Shown piece by piece: positions 50,639-63,366 of a stretch of DNA of 64,000 nucleotides (positions are counted from its first letter, which is position 1; every line of letters starts with the position of its first letter). Origin of the DNA: Kryptolebias marmoratus (Eukaryota; Chordata; Actinopteri; Cyprinodontiformes; Rivulidae); the NCBI RefSeq assembly GCF_001649575.2, contig NC_051453.1:14108562-14172561 (forward strand). The letters are read 5' to 3'. The notes under the pieces are model-generated. The model was not told the DNA's origin. It made no database searches and saw only the letters and a program-made list of their open reading frames with translations. A program made the translations under genes and the position numbers.

Positions 50639-53600
50639 CTGGATTTATATACATCAAAAAAACAAGGGGAAGAGGGGGGGAAGGGTTGCAACAACACATG
50701 CACACAACCAGAGAATCCAACAGTGACGGAAATTCTAAAAACAAGGACCCCTCCAACGTCTATAACCCAAATCCTCCCACCCTTCTTTATTTTTTGTTTA
50801 TTTTTGATAACCAAAATATCCCCCACCCTTTCTCCACCCACTCCCAAGTCTTTCCAGCCTCCTCTCCCCACAAAATCACAGGTCATTCCTGTTGGTTTCT
50901 ATACAGTTATACAATATCCATGCACAAAAGAAAAGAAAAATGCACCTTCTTCTCAATAGGAGGCGCTGGTCTTTAATATTCTAAGAACATCAGGAGCACT
51001 TGAACACACCCAGGGACCTTCAAAAGTAACTGTGAAACTGATTTTTTTTTTCTTTTTTGTATTTTTTCTTTAGAGAAAAGACAACTTAAAGGCAGAAGAA
51101 AGCTAACACTGAATGTAAGATTATTCCTCCTTTGGTTTAACATCAAATTTTTTGGCTTATAATTCAGGTCAAATTATATTTGCTCTCTTTTTTTCTTCTT
51201 TTCCTTTGATTAGAGCTTCAAACTAAACATCTAAAGCTCGACTCTCTCTATCCTAACCTTGTTTTCTGTCTCTTCTTTTCTCAGCTAAACCTCCACAGAA
51301 ACATTCACAATGTCTTTTCCTTTTTATGAAAACAGTAAGTACATGCCGTAGCAAAAACAAATACGAGAAAAATAAGCAAAAACGGATAAAAGGAATTTAA
51401 CAGTATAAAGCTTCAAGTCACAAGTTCCAAAACTAACTATCATAGTATCATAGTTTCATAATCATTGTTATCATTAGCAGTATTATTTTCAGTTTAAATT
51501 ACATAAAGTTTACATGAAAGGTTTTTGAGGTATTTCAGAATTAAATTGTCAACACACGCCTACCAAGTCTGAGCACTAGCCAGGGGGAAAAGTTAGGTGG
51601 ATGGATGAGGTGGAGGGAGGAGTTTGTGTCTTTAAGAAGTCGGTGAGTTTTCCACACTTTTCCAGTGCAGCCTCTGTGCTTGCACGCAGTGGACAGAAAG
51701 AGACATTGGGTGGTGGAAAAAAAAAAAATCTGAAACGCTGCCCTGGGAGTGCTTAAAGCCACGGCCTGTTTTTTTCATTTTTATTATTTTTTCTTTTTTA
51801 CCCCTCTCTTTCTCTGTTACACAAAAATATCTCTGATGAGAAAGGTAAAGCGGCTGAGGCCATGAGCACGCCAGGCAGAAAGCAAAAAAACAAATTCAAA
51901 AGGAAAGGCTGTGAGCTAGCAGATGATCAACGACAAAAGACTGAAAGATTAAGGAGTAACATAGAGTTTGGTTTCAAATAAATAGTGTATAGAAAATGTT
52001 TTATAGACTTTCTACGTGATAAAGTGCTTGTATTCTAGTGTATCAAGATGGAAAGTCAATATGGGAGAAAATGCTGACACAGCCCCACTCTGTGTCCCTC
52101 TCTTTTGCCCCCCTCTTTCTGTCCATCCAATTATGGGAGCATTGTCTGAGTGTGAGTGCATGTTTGTGAGCGTGCAGCTATGTGTGTGTGACCAGTGCAG
52201 TCCCACCCGTGGTTGAAGGGAAAAGGCACTCAACGCTGTCTGCAAGGCAACCACCTCCTCCTGTGTGGCACGATGCAGTCTGACTGCACTGTTCGAGCAA
52301 ATGCAACAAGACTGTGTGTGTGTGTTTCTGTTTTTAAAATAGTTGTTTTGGGCAAAGAGAGGTGTTTGTGTCCTCCCCCCCCCCCAGGCAGTTTGAGACT
52401 GGTAGGCTGCAGTATCTTTGGTATCAGTGGCGGTTTCACAAACCACTCAGCTTAGTGAGGTAGCCACACTGGTTCTCACTACAAACAAATGTCATTTTGT
52501 CAGCTTAAAACCTAGACGTGAATCTAGCCGTTTGCTCACTGAACTGTATACAACAAGTCGATTTAAGCTCATCTTCCTTTGGCGACATTAACTCACTGCT
52601 TACAGCAGCACGAAGTTAGTCAGTGCCTCTCGATCAACTCCTCCATAATGACCATTTCTTATCTAATCTTTACCGCTAATCTGACTACATTGTTGGAAAT
52701 GCTACAGTTGCATCTTAAGACCACACAGATAACTATTGAGTCCCAGGCTGTAACCTCCACCCCACCCCAATGCTCCTTCCAACAGAATATACTGAGTCAG
52801 CCAGGACATTCGGAGGTCGTGTTTTGTCCCTCGCTGCTTCTGTTTTGTTTTGTTTTGGGGTTTTTTTTGGCCCCCCATTCTTGAGGTTCGTCTTAAAGGG
52901 AGCTGAGCGTACCACAGTTCTGAAAGTGTCCCATCATTTACTCGTCTCTTCATTCTCAGCTGCTCCCTGTGTTTCTTTCCCCCCCGCCCCTCTTCCTTGT
53001 GGTAAATGTCTCCTTCAAGTCTGTATTCACACAGAATGCAAAAAAAGAAAAAATATATGTCCTTCATCAGACTGTCCTTGCATCCCCTCTTTTTTTCTTT
53101 TAAAAAGTCCTTCCTTTTTTTCTGTTTTTTGATTTATCAACAAGGTGCCTTACGTCTGCACAACAGAGCACAATAGTAACAAGAAATAGAAACTTTGTGT
53201 CTATGGTACTAATTAAATACCCGCATCAATATAGAGAGGAAGAGAGAAGGGTTGAGGGGGGATAAAGGAGGTAGAGAACCAAAGATCGGATGAAGAGATT
53301 TTCTTCTGCTTCAAAATTTGTCCACTTTTGTGTTGGAGACATGTTTCTGCTTTATTTGTAGCACATACTGTATGTTTGTCATTTGAGGTTTACAGCTTAA
53401 AATCTGATTATTTTTCATGTTTGCTAAAAACAAAACAAAAAGTATATTTATTTCAGTTAAAAGCTGATTGTTGGTTTCTATGGCACACACTGCCCATCAT
53501 CAGTGGGGCGGGCTGTGTGTTAACCCTAGTACCATATTCTCTGACTCACATTAAGGCAGTAAGCATTGGCACTATTTGTTGTAGCGTAATAACAGCTGAG

Positions 53601-54143
53601 TGTGGTTAGGTTAGGGTTAGCTGCTGATTACTTTTTTGTGGTGATAATCAGAAGGTTTGCTTTAAATCATATCAGTTGAGAGATTTTTTTTTTTAGATTT
53701 TTGCTATAAAATAGATGAAAACTGATTTGAGAAAACGTGAAGCCTCCCATAATAACCAAAATTAAACTTCCTCTGTGTCTGTCTCACATTTCTGTTAGTT
53801 TGACTCTGTTGTACTTGTCTCCAATCAATTTTTGGCGTTTTTCTTTTTTTTTCCAATTTGTTGATTTCTACCCAAATAATTCCCTGCCTTTTGCTAAATC
53901 CCTGTGTTTTCAGCATTCAGTTTGACCCCCACCTCCCTTCCTCCTCCTCCTCCTCCAGCTGCAGCGGCGCTGGCTGGATGAGGAACAACAATAGGATAAT
54001 GGTTAGCTATTGATCTGCCTTCAAAGAGCTGCGAGAGCCTGAATGTGTTGTGCCATGACTTCTTCTCAGCATCTAGTGGCTCTTCCCTCCCTCCCCTCCG
54101 CTCTGAAGCCCTTTGCTCTGCTGGTTACAGGTCTCTACTGTAA

Positions 54144-54158
54144 ACAACAGGGGGCACT
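54144..54158 (+). promoter_or_regulatory. Weak CTCF-like motif
   Basis: ACAACAGGGGGCACT agrees with the CTCF core at 13 of 15 positions. It lies 1.2 kb downstream of the onecut3 stop. Confidence 0.25.
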
Positions 54159-55382
54159 GTTGCTCTGCCATTGCAGGCAGGACCAGGATGGAGTGGTGTG
54201 CTGCTGCTGCTGCTGCTGTTGAGGCCTTTGTGTCCCCATCTCCACTGGCTTCTATGTGCTCCTCTGCTTTTAATATGCAGCTGTATGTAGCTGGCTGGAT
54301 GCCCGATCGTGTTGTTGTCATCGTACGGTTCTCCGTTATTGATTTCGCAAGAAAGATCCCAGCAGAACAAAGAGCATGTCCAGACATCTCACCTGCCTCC
54401 TCCCGTTGGTCAGAGAAACACAGACTCTTGGCTCAGGCTAAGAGGAGCGACGACACGTCTCCCTGCAGGCCTCTGACATCTGTGCAAAAAATATAACCTG
54501 GGCCTGGAAGACCTGAGGATCTCCTGCCGAGCATCTCGAGTTTCACCTTCAGGAGGGGTCAAGGAGCCACATTCTCTGTCTGCATCGATTCATTTTTCAA
54601 TTCATTAGTTTGCTGTATGATCAGGCTGAGCTGCTCTCTGAAATGGCTGGCCATCAGGGAATACCTTTGGCTGAGGAATGAAGGAGACTATAGGAGAGAA
54701 AGGGGGGAAGGTGGAGGCAGGAAACTGAAAAAAAAAAAGCCTTGTTGTTTTTTCATAGGCTCTGTTGTTTTCTTTATGACAACCTTATGTGTATGTGTGT
54801 GAGAGAAGGATGGGGCACTGATAATAAGGCTATGTGCAGTTGTCTTGTCAGATTTATTGCCGTTCTTTCGCCCTTGTTGCTTCCATGTGCCGGCGTCGAG
54901 AGGATGTGAAAAAGGAGGCAGACACAAAGGAGGTGTTGAGAGGAAAAAGCAGTATCAGTGGCTACTTTGGGTGAAGACGAAGGAGGCCGGCAAAATGCAA
55001 ATACCATCCAAAAAAAGAAAAGGAAAAAAAAAGTTAAAACAAAACATCAAATCTTTGGTGTCTCTTTGCTTTGTAAGATGTCTTAAAAATTATTTTTCTC
55101 AAAATAAAGACAAAATCAATGATTGTCCTTCTGTGAGAAATGCAGATTGGACCTGACTTCACACCTCACCTCTTGGATTATGCTTCTTCGGGTGAGAGTT
55201 TGACGTTTTGACCGACAAAAACAGATGATTGCATGGCACAGAAGATTTTTTTTTTTTTTTCAGGCAGAGGGCACATTCAGATAGTCCAGGCCAGATCGAG
55301 ACAGGTATCACTGCCAACATCCTATGAGGCCTGCTGTTCTGACCTGGTTCTCCAGCCCTCTGAAGGCCCCCTCCTCCTCCTC

Positions 55383-55675
55383 TCAGGCCTTGGAGAAGGT
55401 GGTGGTGGATGTGCCCGGCTGCCCTGGGCTGGTACCATGGTCATCATGCCAGCGGTCCACGCAGCGGCGACGTGCATTCATGAAGAAGTTGCTGACGGTG
55501 CTGAGCTCCAAGCCGAGCTGCTGGGAGATGGTGATCTGCATTTCCTTGGAGGGACGCTTGTTCTCCTTGAAGATGGCGATGAGTGTGCGCCGCTGCAGGT
55601 CGGTGAAAACCAGACGCTGTTTCTTGGGCGCCGTGTTGCGGTCCTTGTGTTGCTCCTGCTCTTTGCGCTTGCAGG
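55383..55675 (-). CDS. onecut3: ONECUT3 terminal exon (homeodomain), partial gene
   Basis: The last coding exon, 96 residues plus stop. It starts ACKRKEQEQHKDRNTAPKK and carries the divergent ONECUT homeodomain: RLVFTDLQRRTLIAIFKENK, RPSKEMQITISQQLGLEL and STVSNFFMNARRRCVDRW, with the class-defining Phe48 and Met50 in FFMNARRR. It ends TFSKA. LIAIFK and RRRCVxRW fit ONECUT3, where ONECUT1 and 2 have LFAIFK and RRRSLxKW. The acceptor is minus-strand CCACACCAAG, with exon start at 55675 and two bases completing an Ala codon. Family role: a cut-plus-homeodomain nuclear activator of neuronal, liver and pancreatic genes. The large first exon with the cut domain is not in the window. Confidence 0.93.
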
Positions 55676-56114
55676 CTTGGTGTGGGTGGCAGCGGTGGGA
55701 CAAGAGCGGGGAGAGAAAACAAAGCAGAAGGTAAATATACAGAAGTGATTGCGTTTGGTGCCACAAAAACAAAAAAAGAAGGTGGAGGGAACTAATGGTG
55801 AGTACTTAAACGCATAAAAACTAGTTTATGCGCCAGCAGAGATGCTACAGCTCTATCTCTATTGCCATATTAAAGTTGATTTAAAGCTAATCCATCCCTC
55901 CTGCCCAGTGGGAATATTCCTTCCATCCTGCAGAGTGCAGACAGGGAGCCAGCCTGCGGTGAGAGAAGGATGGGGTGGGGAGGGCACGGCAGCGGGACTG
56001 GCTGTTGCCTGCTAGCTGGAGACACTGCTGTTTGATTCAATATTAATGCAGTTTGAGTCGCAATGGGGGACTGAGTGACTGTTGCACAAAAGTAAGCATT
56101 TTGTGTTTCTTTGT

Positions 56115-57131
56115 GTGTACGTGTGTGTGTGTGTGTGTGGAAACGAGAGACAGTGGAGATGGGGAAAGAATAGAGACGAGAAGAGAAAAGATGCAGGAGT
56201 GAGACAAAGTGTGTGTATCTGTGTGTGTGTGTGTGTGTAAGAACTAAGGAGAGTAGCTGAGAGGAGGAGGGAGGGGCAGCATGTGAAGGAGAAAGCGAGA
56301 TATTGACCAACTTGCTGTAGGAATTGGGGGGGCTTTTCTGTAGGGACCGAGGTCAGATCCCCCCCAGCAGGTCTACAGTCTGCTACTTCAAACACAGCCC
56401 ACTGGAGCCCACTCTATAGAGCTCTGAGAGGGTATTTATAAACCCTTGAAACACCCCCCTTTCATACACACACACTCACACACTCCCAAAACACAAACAC
56501 TTGAGAGGTGCTTGCTCTAGCTGCTATGAGCCCCTTCCCATACACAGAGCAATTTTCAAAAGAAAGCCGTGTACTCTTACATTGGCGGAGGGGTTGGGGG
56601 GGTTCAGCCAGGTGATGGGGTTGTGTGCAGCCAACACTGAAATTAATAGTTAATAGAGTGTTGTATTGTGGGTAAGTGTGTTGTAACTCGGAGTGTTTGA
56701 AGGAGACGTGTGGAAAACAGCAGACAGGTGGAGAGTAAAAGGCAGAAATGGCGCCCAGAGATAGGAGGAGCTGTGTGTGGAAGTGTGTGTGTGTGTGTGT
56801 GTGGAAGTGTGAATGGTTAAGGCACCACCTCTGCAGCCACATGTTCCCCCTGCTGACTGAGGATCGAATCCTCCCAGAACGGTCTGCACGTCCCGCCCAG
56901 CTTCCCCACCGTCTCAATTAAAAGAGAGCAAATCAGAGAGAGAAAGATGCCATCCCTGTGGGGTCTCCACCTGCTGCTGTTGGTATTGTCTCATACTTTC
57001 ATTCCTCCTTCAGTAATGTCTCACTCCCATGCTGTGTGTCTGTGCGTCTTGATGCATTTAAGGATGGATTTCTTTTTTTTTGTTGTTGCTTTTATTCTCT
57101 ACTTCTGTGTGTGTGTGTGTGTGTGTGTGAG
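56115..57131. repeat. Cluster of (GT)n microsatellites
   Basis: GT runs at about 56120-56139, 56205-56238, 56783-56801 and 57104-57129 in the onecut3 intron. The matching CA-rich reading frames on the minus strand are artefacts of these runs. Confidence 0.85.
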
Positions 57132-57740
57132 TGTGGGTGGGTGTGTATTTCTGTGTGTTTGCAGGGTGGTTGTGATTATGCTGAAGTGGCTGGAGCCAAG
57201 CAGTGGCGCTGTGTGTCTAATTACAGTGGAACAGAGCCCATTGATCAGCCATTGCAGTCCAATCTGTTTACTACAAATGTCTAACCTGCACTCTTGCACA
57301 TCCATCATCTTCATATTTCAAATCAACGCTGGTGCTGTGCATGTCACGCACTGGGACACATGCTAATGTGCCACACACAAATTTGTCCAAAAACACACTT
57401 GTCTGTGCACAGTGTATATCTTCAAGCCCTTTGAATTATTAAAAGTTTAAGCATGAAAATGAAATAAAAGGAGCACAGAGGTGTAACTTAATCATTTGGT
57501 CTATGAGTTGAGGCCAGAAGAGAGGTTGTGAAATAACTAATCTGATTACATCTGAATTTAAAACATTTTGAATAAATTAATTTCATTTTATTACCTAAGG
57601 TGCCTTTAACTCTCTTAAGAAACCCTTTACCTTCATATTTCTGGTGACATTTCGCTGCAAACACAGGCTGGACTAAATACCACCTGCTAATTCCCAGAAA
57701 CAAATATTGCAGGCTAGCTTGCATAATAGATTTTTTTGCA

Positions 57741-57768
57741 AATTGATTAATTTTGTCAGCCATCAATA
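57741..57768. promoter_or_regulatory. Paired ONECUT-like sites
   Basis: AATTGATTAA (reverse complement TTAATCAATT) at 57741-57750 and ATCAATA at 57762-57768, 11 bases apart. ATCAAT is the core recognised by the cut domain of ONECUT/HNF6. Situated in the onecut3 intron. Confidence 0.3.
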
Positions 57769-59528
57769 TAACAATAATCTATAATCTGCTCCATCTCAGC
57801 TGCCAAGAAATGTTAGTAATTTGCTTTATTAAAAATGAGGCTAGCTCACACACTTCATGTTGATTTCATTTTTTTTTCTTCAAAGCCTAAATAGAAATTT
57901 CTCTAAGTCTGTCTGACATATTTAAACATCGTGTTGTGTGCTTTTTTCTGAAATTAGTCTTACCAGAAATCTAAAACTATATGAGTTTTCCTACAGGACA
58001 CTAAATTAAAGGCAAGTGAACTTCTTTTTTTTATTATTTTACTTCTCGTCTGGGTAGATTTTTCAATTCCTCAGAAGAGAAGCAAAACGTCTTAAAGAAT
58101 AAAAAAGAAGTCCATCTGCTTTCAGCTCACTTTGATAGGATCCTGAATAATATCACCTTTTTCTAAATCCAAACATGAAGATCCATTTAGACCACATTTG
58201 GGTGCTGGGATCACACTGATCAGAGAGAAATCACCATTTTCTACAACCATCAGAGACACACCAGCCTGTCTGGATCAAACCTGAGCACAAGAGGATTTGT
58301 TTCCCAGCAGGACTGTGAGCCTAAACATACGTCGCTGCTCCACCGGGCCCGTTTGAAGTCCAGGACGGAGCCGGGAAGTGATGATGACGTGAGTGACATG
58401 TCTACTACTCCACAAGGCAATACGGAACTGAACATCTCTGGCAGCGGTGGAAAATGGAGAAGCAAAGTGGGGATGCTCAAAAAGAAAGACGACAAAATTC
58501 AGTCTCTAATAAAATAAAGTCACCACAGTTGCAAAATGTAAAGAAATACTGTTACTGGGGTCATTTTTAAATTATTCCATGCATGACTTACATGCATAAA
58601 AAAAAACATAATATCCAGCATGTCTTGTATAGAAATATACATTTTGTTAGAGTATCTCTTCTAGATTCAACGCTTGAGTCTGCTGCTGTTTTTGGTCCTA
58701 CTGTCCCAATTTTTTAAAGCAATGTTTCAATATGAATGTAATGTAATTTTGTGTTTACATCCCATTTATTTCATGCAGCTCCCTTTTGGGGACTGAGCTC
58801 CTTTTGTCCAGACTTTTAAGCAAATAAAACCACACACACCAATTAAAATGCAAATACTTTAATTAATTTCACATATTCAGTTAATGATAAAAGATAAATA
58901 AATTAGCTTTCTAACAAGCAAATATTCGACTGATTTGATTTATTTTCTGTCCTTCTAAAAGAAATGACCACATTTGATCAGGGATGTGCACATGTTCCTA
59001 AATTATTATATTTTTCAGGAAATATTTTTTCTAATTTATGAGTAGATTTGCTTTAAGTGAGCCATAGTTTATTGGGAGAAATGTTCCCAAAAGCTGGACC
59101 TTAGTGTGGGTCAAAAAACACCAACTGAGGGGTCTTGAGATGATCTCCAGATACCACATAAAATTTAATGATTGGTAATAACACATTTTTGCCATTAATG
59201 TTATAAAATATTAAAAACAGCTGTTTTAAATTGATTTTAAAATGCTTTAAATGTCAATCACTTTTTTTGTTGTCGTTGTATTTTGGGTTTTGATGGCTTA
59301 CACTTCAGCAGTAGCTAGTCAAAAGCCTCTGCTGCTGTTATTTTGTGGATCAGAACCCGAGAAGTTGAAAGTAGCATGATGGAAACCAGAATGCGCTCAG
59401 TGTGAATTTAAATATTTTCCTGCTGGTAACACAGACAGCAGCGAGTGGGAGGAGTGTCAGTCTTTAAACGTGCCTCCACAACCTGCTGAAACGGTCCCAT
59501 CTTCTTCCCCCCCCCCCCGTCGTTTCTG

Positions 59529-59543
59529 CCGGCAGGGGGCGCT
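59529..59543 (+). promoter_or_regulatory. CTCF-like motif in onecut3 intron
   Basis: CCGGCAGGGGGCGCT agrees with the CTCF core at 14 of 15 positions. It sits in a CpG-rich patch inside the otherwise AT-rich intron. Confidence 0.45.
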
Positions 59544-59614
59544 CTCGTCGCGGCCCCCTCGGTCTGCACGGGGCGCCACAGCGCACTGCCTTTGCTACAG
59601 GCGCTGGATTTAGT

Positions 59615-59634
59615 AATCAATAGCGATCGATCGG
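59615..59634 (+). promoter_or_regulatory. ONECUT-like site beside GATCGATC
   Basis: AATCAATAGCGATCGATCGG. It contains the ONECUT core ATCAATA and a GATCGATC palindrome. A similar arrangement occurs at 60245-60260. Confidence 0.3.
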
Positions 59635-59969
59635 TGAGGAAGGGGGCCCTGATTACTGAACCGAGCTCGGCGTAGAAAAGAAAAAAAAATCGATGATTGC
59701 AGCTTTTAGAGCTACAGTAGGCACCGAGCAGAGAGACGGACAGGAGCTCGCGCACAAAGCAAACCGGACGAGAGCAGAAATCCTGGTTCGGTGCTGCTGA
59801 GTGTTTTCTGAGGTGAACATCCTGCTGTTAGCAGAGGGGCTGGGATTTCTAAAAAACCCCGCTGTATGGATCTGTGAACAGCAGCTGGAGCCGCTTTGAA
59901 TGGATTCCTCGAGCTCCTCACAGGCAAAGATTGATCAACACGTTTATCCTGCACTGTTTTCTGTTTCTA

Positions 59970-59990
59970 CACACACACACACACACACAA
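59970..59990. repeat. (CA)n microsatellite
   Basis: About ten CA dinucleotides after TTTCTGTTTCTA. Confidence 0.85.
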
Positions 59991-60244
59991 TCCAGTGTTT
60001 TACAAGTGCGTTTTAAAATTATACTGCAGTAATATTTCCAGCCAGAGAGAGAGGGAGAAAAAGAGAGAAACGATTTCTTCATTCATTTACAAATACATTT
60101 AAGATTAATTTCATTTTATTTTCATATGTGCGTAAAAAACGGTTTCACATTTTTTGTTATTATTTCTTCCCCACTGATGACATTAATATTCCTCCCTTCA
60201 CGACAAAAACCAAGCGAGGTTAAGAGGAGAGGCCCTGGCTGTTC

Positions 60245-60260
60245 GATATCGATCAATAGA
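60245..60260 (+). promoter_or_regulatory. ONECUT-like site
   Basis: GATATCGATCAATAGA holds the ATCAATA core and the GATC context seen 630 bp away at 59615-59634. Confidence 0.3.
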
Positions 60261-60312
60261 TTCGTGAATAATTCGTGTGTGAAATTCAGTCCGTCCAATT
60301 AATTATACCTCG

Positions 60313-60360
<48 letters not shown>
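60313..60360. repeat. (GT)n microsatellite
   Basis: About 23 GT dinucleotides without interruption, likely polymorphic. An AAATA-rich run follows at about 60390-60430. Confidence 0.9.
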
Positions 60361-60362
<2 letters not shown>

Positions 60363-63285
60363 GGAGGAAGGGGTGCTGATGGATTTGCAAAATAAAATAA
60401 ATAAATAAAAATAAAATAAAATAAAATGAATAAAAATGGGGAGGAGGTGGTGATGCTGTTTTTGACTGTTTTATTCGGACGGGGAGGGGAGAAAATTCAA
60501 AATAAGAAATCGTCACCTGTTCCGGCTGTGTGCATGTGTGTGTGTGTGTGTTTGTATGTGTGAGCTGCTCTCCTTCTCTCTGCAGATGTGAGTCCATCTC
60601 GCGCATTAATCATGTATTGATCATCGCTGCCCTTCCTGCTCATAATGAGAAAGTCAAACCGCCTAATATTCTACCTGTAGTGTTTTATGGAACCATGATG
60701 GCGCATCTGCATGGAAAGACTACCCCTGCTCCTCTTCTCACTAACTCCTCTTACCCTTCTTCTTTTTTTTGTCTCCTGAGAAGCAGCAGGCGAGGTCAGC
60801 GGAGAGTGTTGATTTAATTAATTTCCCAGTAAACATGTTTACCGGTTCCAGTTCAGCGCGTCCGTGCGCACGCGGCGCGGCTCTTTTATTGTCGGAAGCT
60901 CAGCACTGCAGTGCCGCTTGGAGCTGCGCTCGTCTCCTTATTGAAAGCGCCGGGACTGGCCACTCTCAGCCTATTTATTAAGCAATTTCTCTGCTGTTTC
61001 GCATGAGCTGTTGCTCCAAAGATGGATAGCGGCTCGTGCGCGAAACCAGCCCCTCTCTCTTCCCTCACACAGCTGTGGCATTCGGCTGCGGGGCAAAGAG
61101 TGCCAAGCTCCTTCTTTCACCAGGCCAACACACTTCCAGCTCGATACTCCTTAATTTAATGAGTGAGAATTGGTGTTAATATACTGATGAAGCGGGACAA
61201 TTTGTTTGTTTGCTTCTTTTTTTCCCTTCTTCTTCTTTTTCTTCTTCGACTCGAGGCATTTCCTCTCAAGCACTTCAATAACACTCAACCTGAACTCAGT
61301 TACACCCACTTGGCACCTTTTAAAGTCCTGCGCGTGGATTTAGCCTTTGGGTTTCCTGTAGCAGCTGTCACACTCATGCACACTGAGACTTTTTTATTTG
61401 TTATTATTATTGTTATTATTTTGGGGGATATAAATAAAGAATGTGCAATGCAATGCGCAATTAAAATAAAGCAGAAATCATTAATTTTTTTCCTTGCGCT
61501 TTTTAATCAGTGTGTTAGAAAACACACGGTGCTGAAGGAGAATCCAATAATCAGCTGAGGCTGCGGCCTGTGATGATCCTGCTCCTTATGAGGTTCTGGA
61601 TAATTAAACCCACTCAGCCATTTAAGTTAATGATTGAATGAACCTGGTAAAAAAAATCACTCATATTACATTTTGCAGGTTTGAGCCATGAACCAGCGCG
61701 TCCATCTGATTTCTGATTTGTATCATAACTTCTTGTGAACGATGCAATAATGACCATGATGCTTTGTTTTTGCACAGTCACGGAGCCTGCTTATAGTCTG
61801 TGTGTGTGTGAAACGTTTGGAAAATTAGGGAAATTTTGTCCAAGTTTGTGGTGGAAAAAAAGTAGTGACAAACAAAAAATAATGGCTACCATTTTACAAT
61901 AAATGTACATTTAATAAGGGTTTATAAATAGGTTATTTATCAGTTTGTAAGCATTTTATAAAGCATTTGTAAAACAGATACAAAACACTGCAGCAGGCTC
62001 ACTATATGAAAAAAGCAAATGCTGCACTTAAATTTATTTTATTTATTTATTTCATTAATTTTTTTCTTACAGCTCAGCTTACTTTTTAACTAAATAAATG
62101 TATCTTACAAAACAAACTTCATTTCTGCAAATGTTCAAACGCCTTCCATTCTATAACTTAGTGATAAATGTTTGTTATTTAAAATCCAAGTCATGAAAAA
62201 GCAGATATATGTTGGCTCAAAATTGGTCAAGAAACGAGTTATTATTCTTTTCTTCAATTCACTGCAGCTGGATTATTAGGGCTTTACAGTCAGTTAATGA
62301 GTTTATTATTAACTATTTCTTAGTAGTTTTTTAAAGGTACCATTATTGTAAAGTGGTACCAAAAAATGCAATAACTAAACATGGTTCTTGTGTTTTTAGA
62401 GAATAAAAATACGATTTCATTGCTTCAAAGTGTGTTTGAAAACTAAGTGTGAATATGTTGCGTACAAGCTGCATAGATTTTCAGAAACTGCAAAATATGT
62501 GTGTGAAAAAGAAAAAAAAAATACAAATCTGAACATTTTGTTTTTTCCCCCCTCACGGAGAACCAATTATCAACAATTCTAAAGTCTCGCGGGACTTTGA
62601 CAAGATATTCAGAGGTCGTTTAGGTCGAAGTTTGTCCTTTTTTCTTAATTACACCGCTGCCCCTGCTTTGAGATGAGCGCGTTAAGGGAAAGCTGCAGCA
62701 TTTGAATATCCCCTTCATTTCAGGGGAAAAAAAATCCCTCCAAATGTCAGCAGCAGCCCGAGCTGTCACCTCGCTTCTATGATCTCTTATTTTGTCGCAG
62801 GAGAATCCTCAGGCTGATCTGCAGTAAGATGCTGCCTCTCCACCGGGACTCAGACAGGTTTTCAATATGCAGGAATTTTCCACATTCAATCCCAGACCTC
62901 TCCGCCTCCTCCTCCTCATGAGAAGATACAGTCAACAGATAAATAAATATGGGAGCTGCTGCACTGATTTGATTGCGGCCGCTCTGTGCAGTCGCAAATT
63001 AAATTGAAATAAATCAACTGATTGGTTTGTTTGGTTTAGAAACAAACAGAACTTTCTGAAGCTTATATGAAGTTTGGCTGATTTATTTATTTAGTTTTCT
63101 TTATTTAAATTTTTAAATGTCTCACTTTAAAAAAATATCAGAAGGTTAGACATTTGTTTATTAAAAGGCAAATACAAAAGCTGTAACCAAATTTGAAAAA
63201 AAAATTATTTAAAATTGTCTTTATTGCTTAATTATTTATTTTTTTAATAACGTTTTGTAACTTTTACAACTATACTGCTACTACT

Positions 63286-63286
<1 letters not shown>

Positions 63287-63366
<80 letters not shown>
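63287..63366. repeat. (AAT)n trinucleotide microsatellite
   Basis: About 80 bp of perfect AAT/TAA repeat, preceded by TGCTACTACTTA. A shorter (ACT)n-(AAT)n run lies at about 63867-63895. The poly-isoleucine reading frame on the minus strand is an artefact of it. Confidence 0.95.

Larger units (their letters stand above)
48029..55382 (-). other. onecut3: Possible long onecut3 3' UTR or intergenic DNA
   Basis: No gene lies between the atp8b3 end and the onecut3 stop. Minus-strand AATAAA hexamers occur at about 48029-48034 and 48041-48046, and another group near 50785-50805. ONECUT genes have long 3' UTRs, so part of this stretch is probably UTR, but the end cannot be fixed. It holds a TIR element (49269-49841), CTCF-like motifs at 50624-50638 and 54144-54158, short GT and C-rich runs, and no coding frames I can support. 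Confidence 0.4.

Noticed and set aside
55233..55748. Plus-strand frames of 171 and 136 residues
   Set aside because: Antisense to the onecut3 homeodomain exon.
60286..60606. 106-residue minus-strand frame with poly-His/Thr
   Set aside because: Produced by the (GT)n array; no homology.
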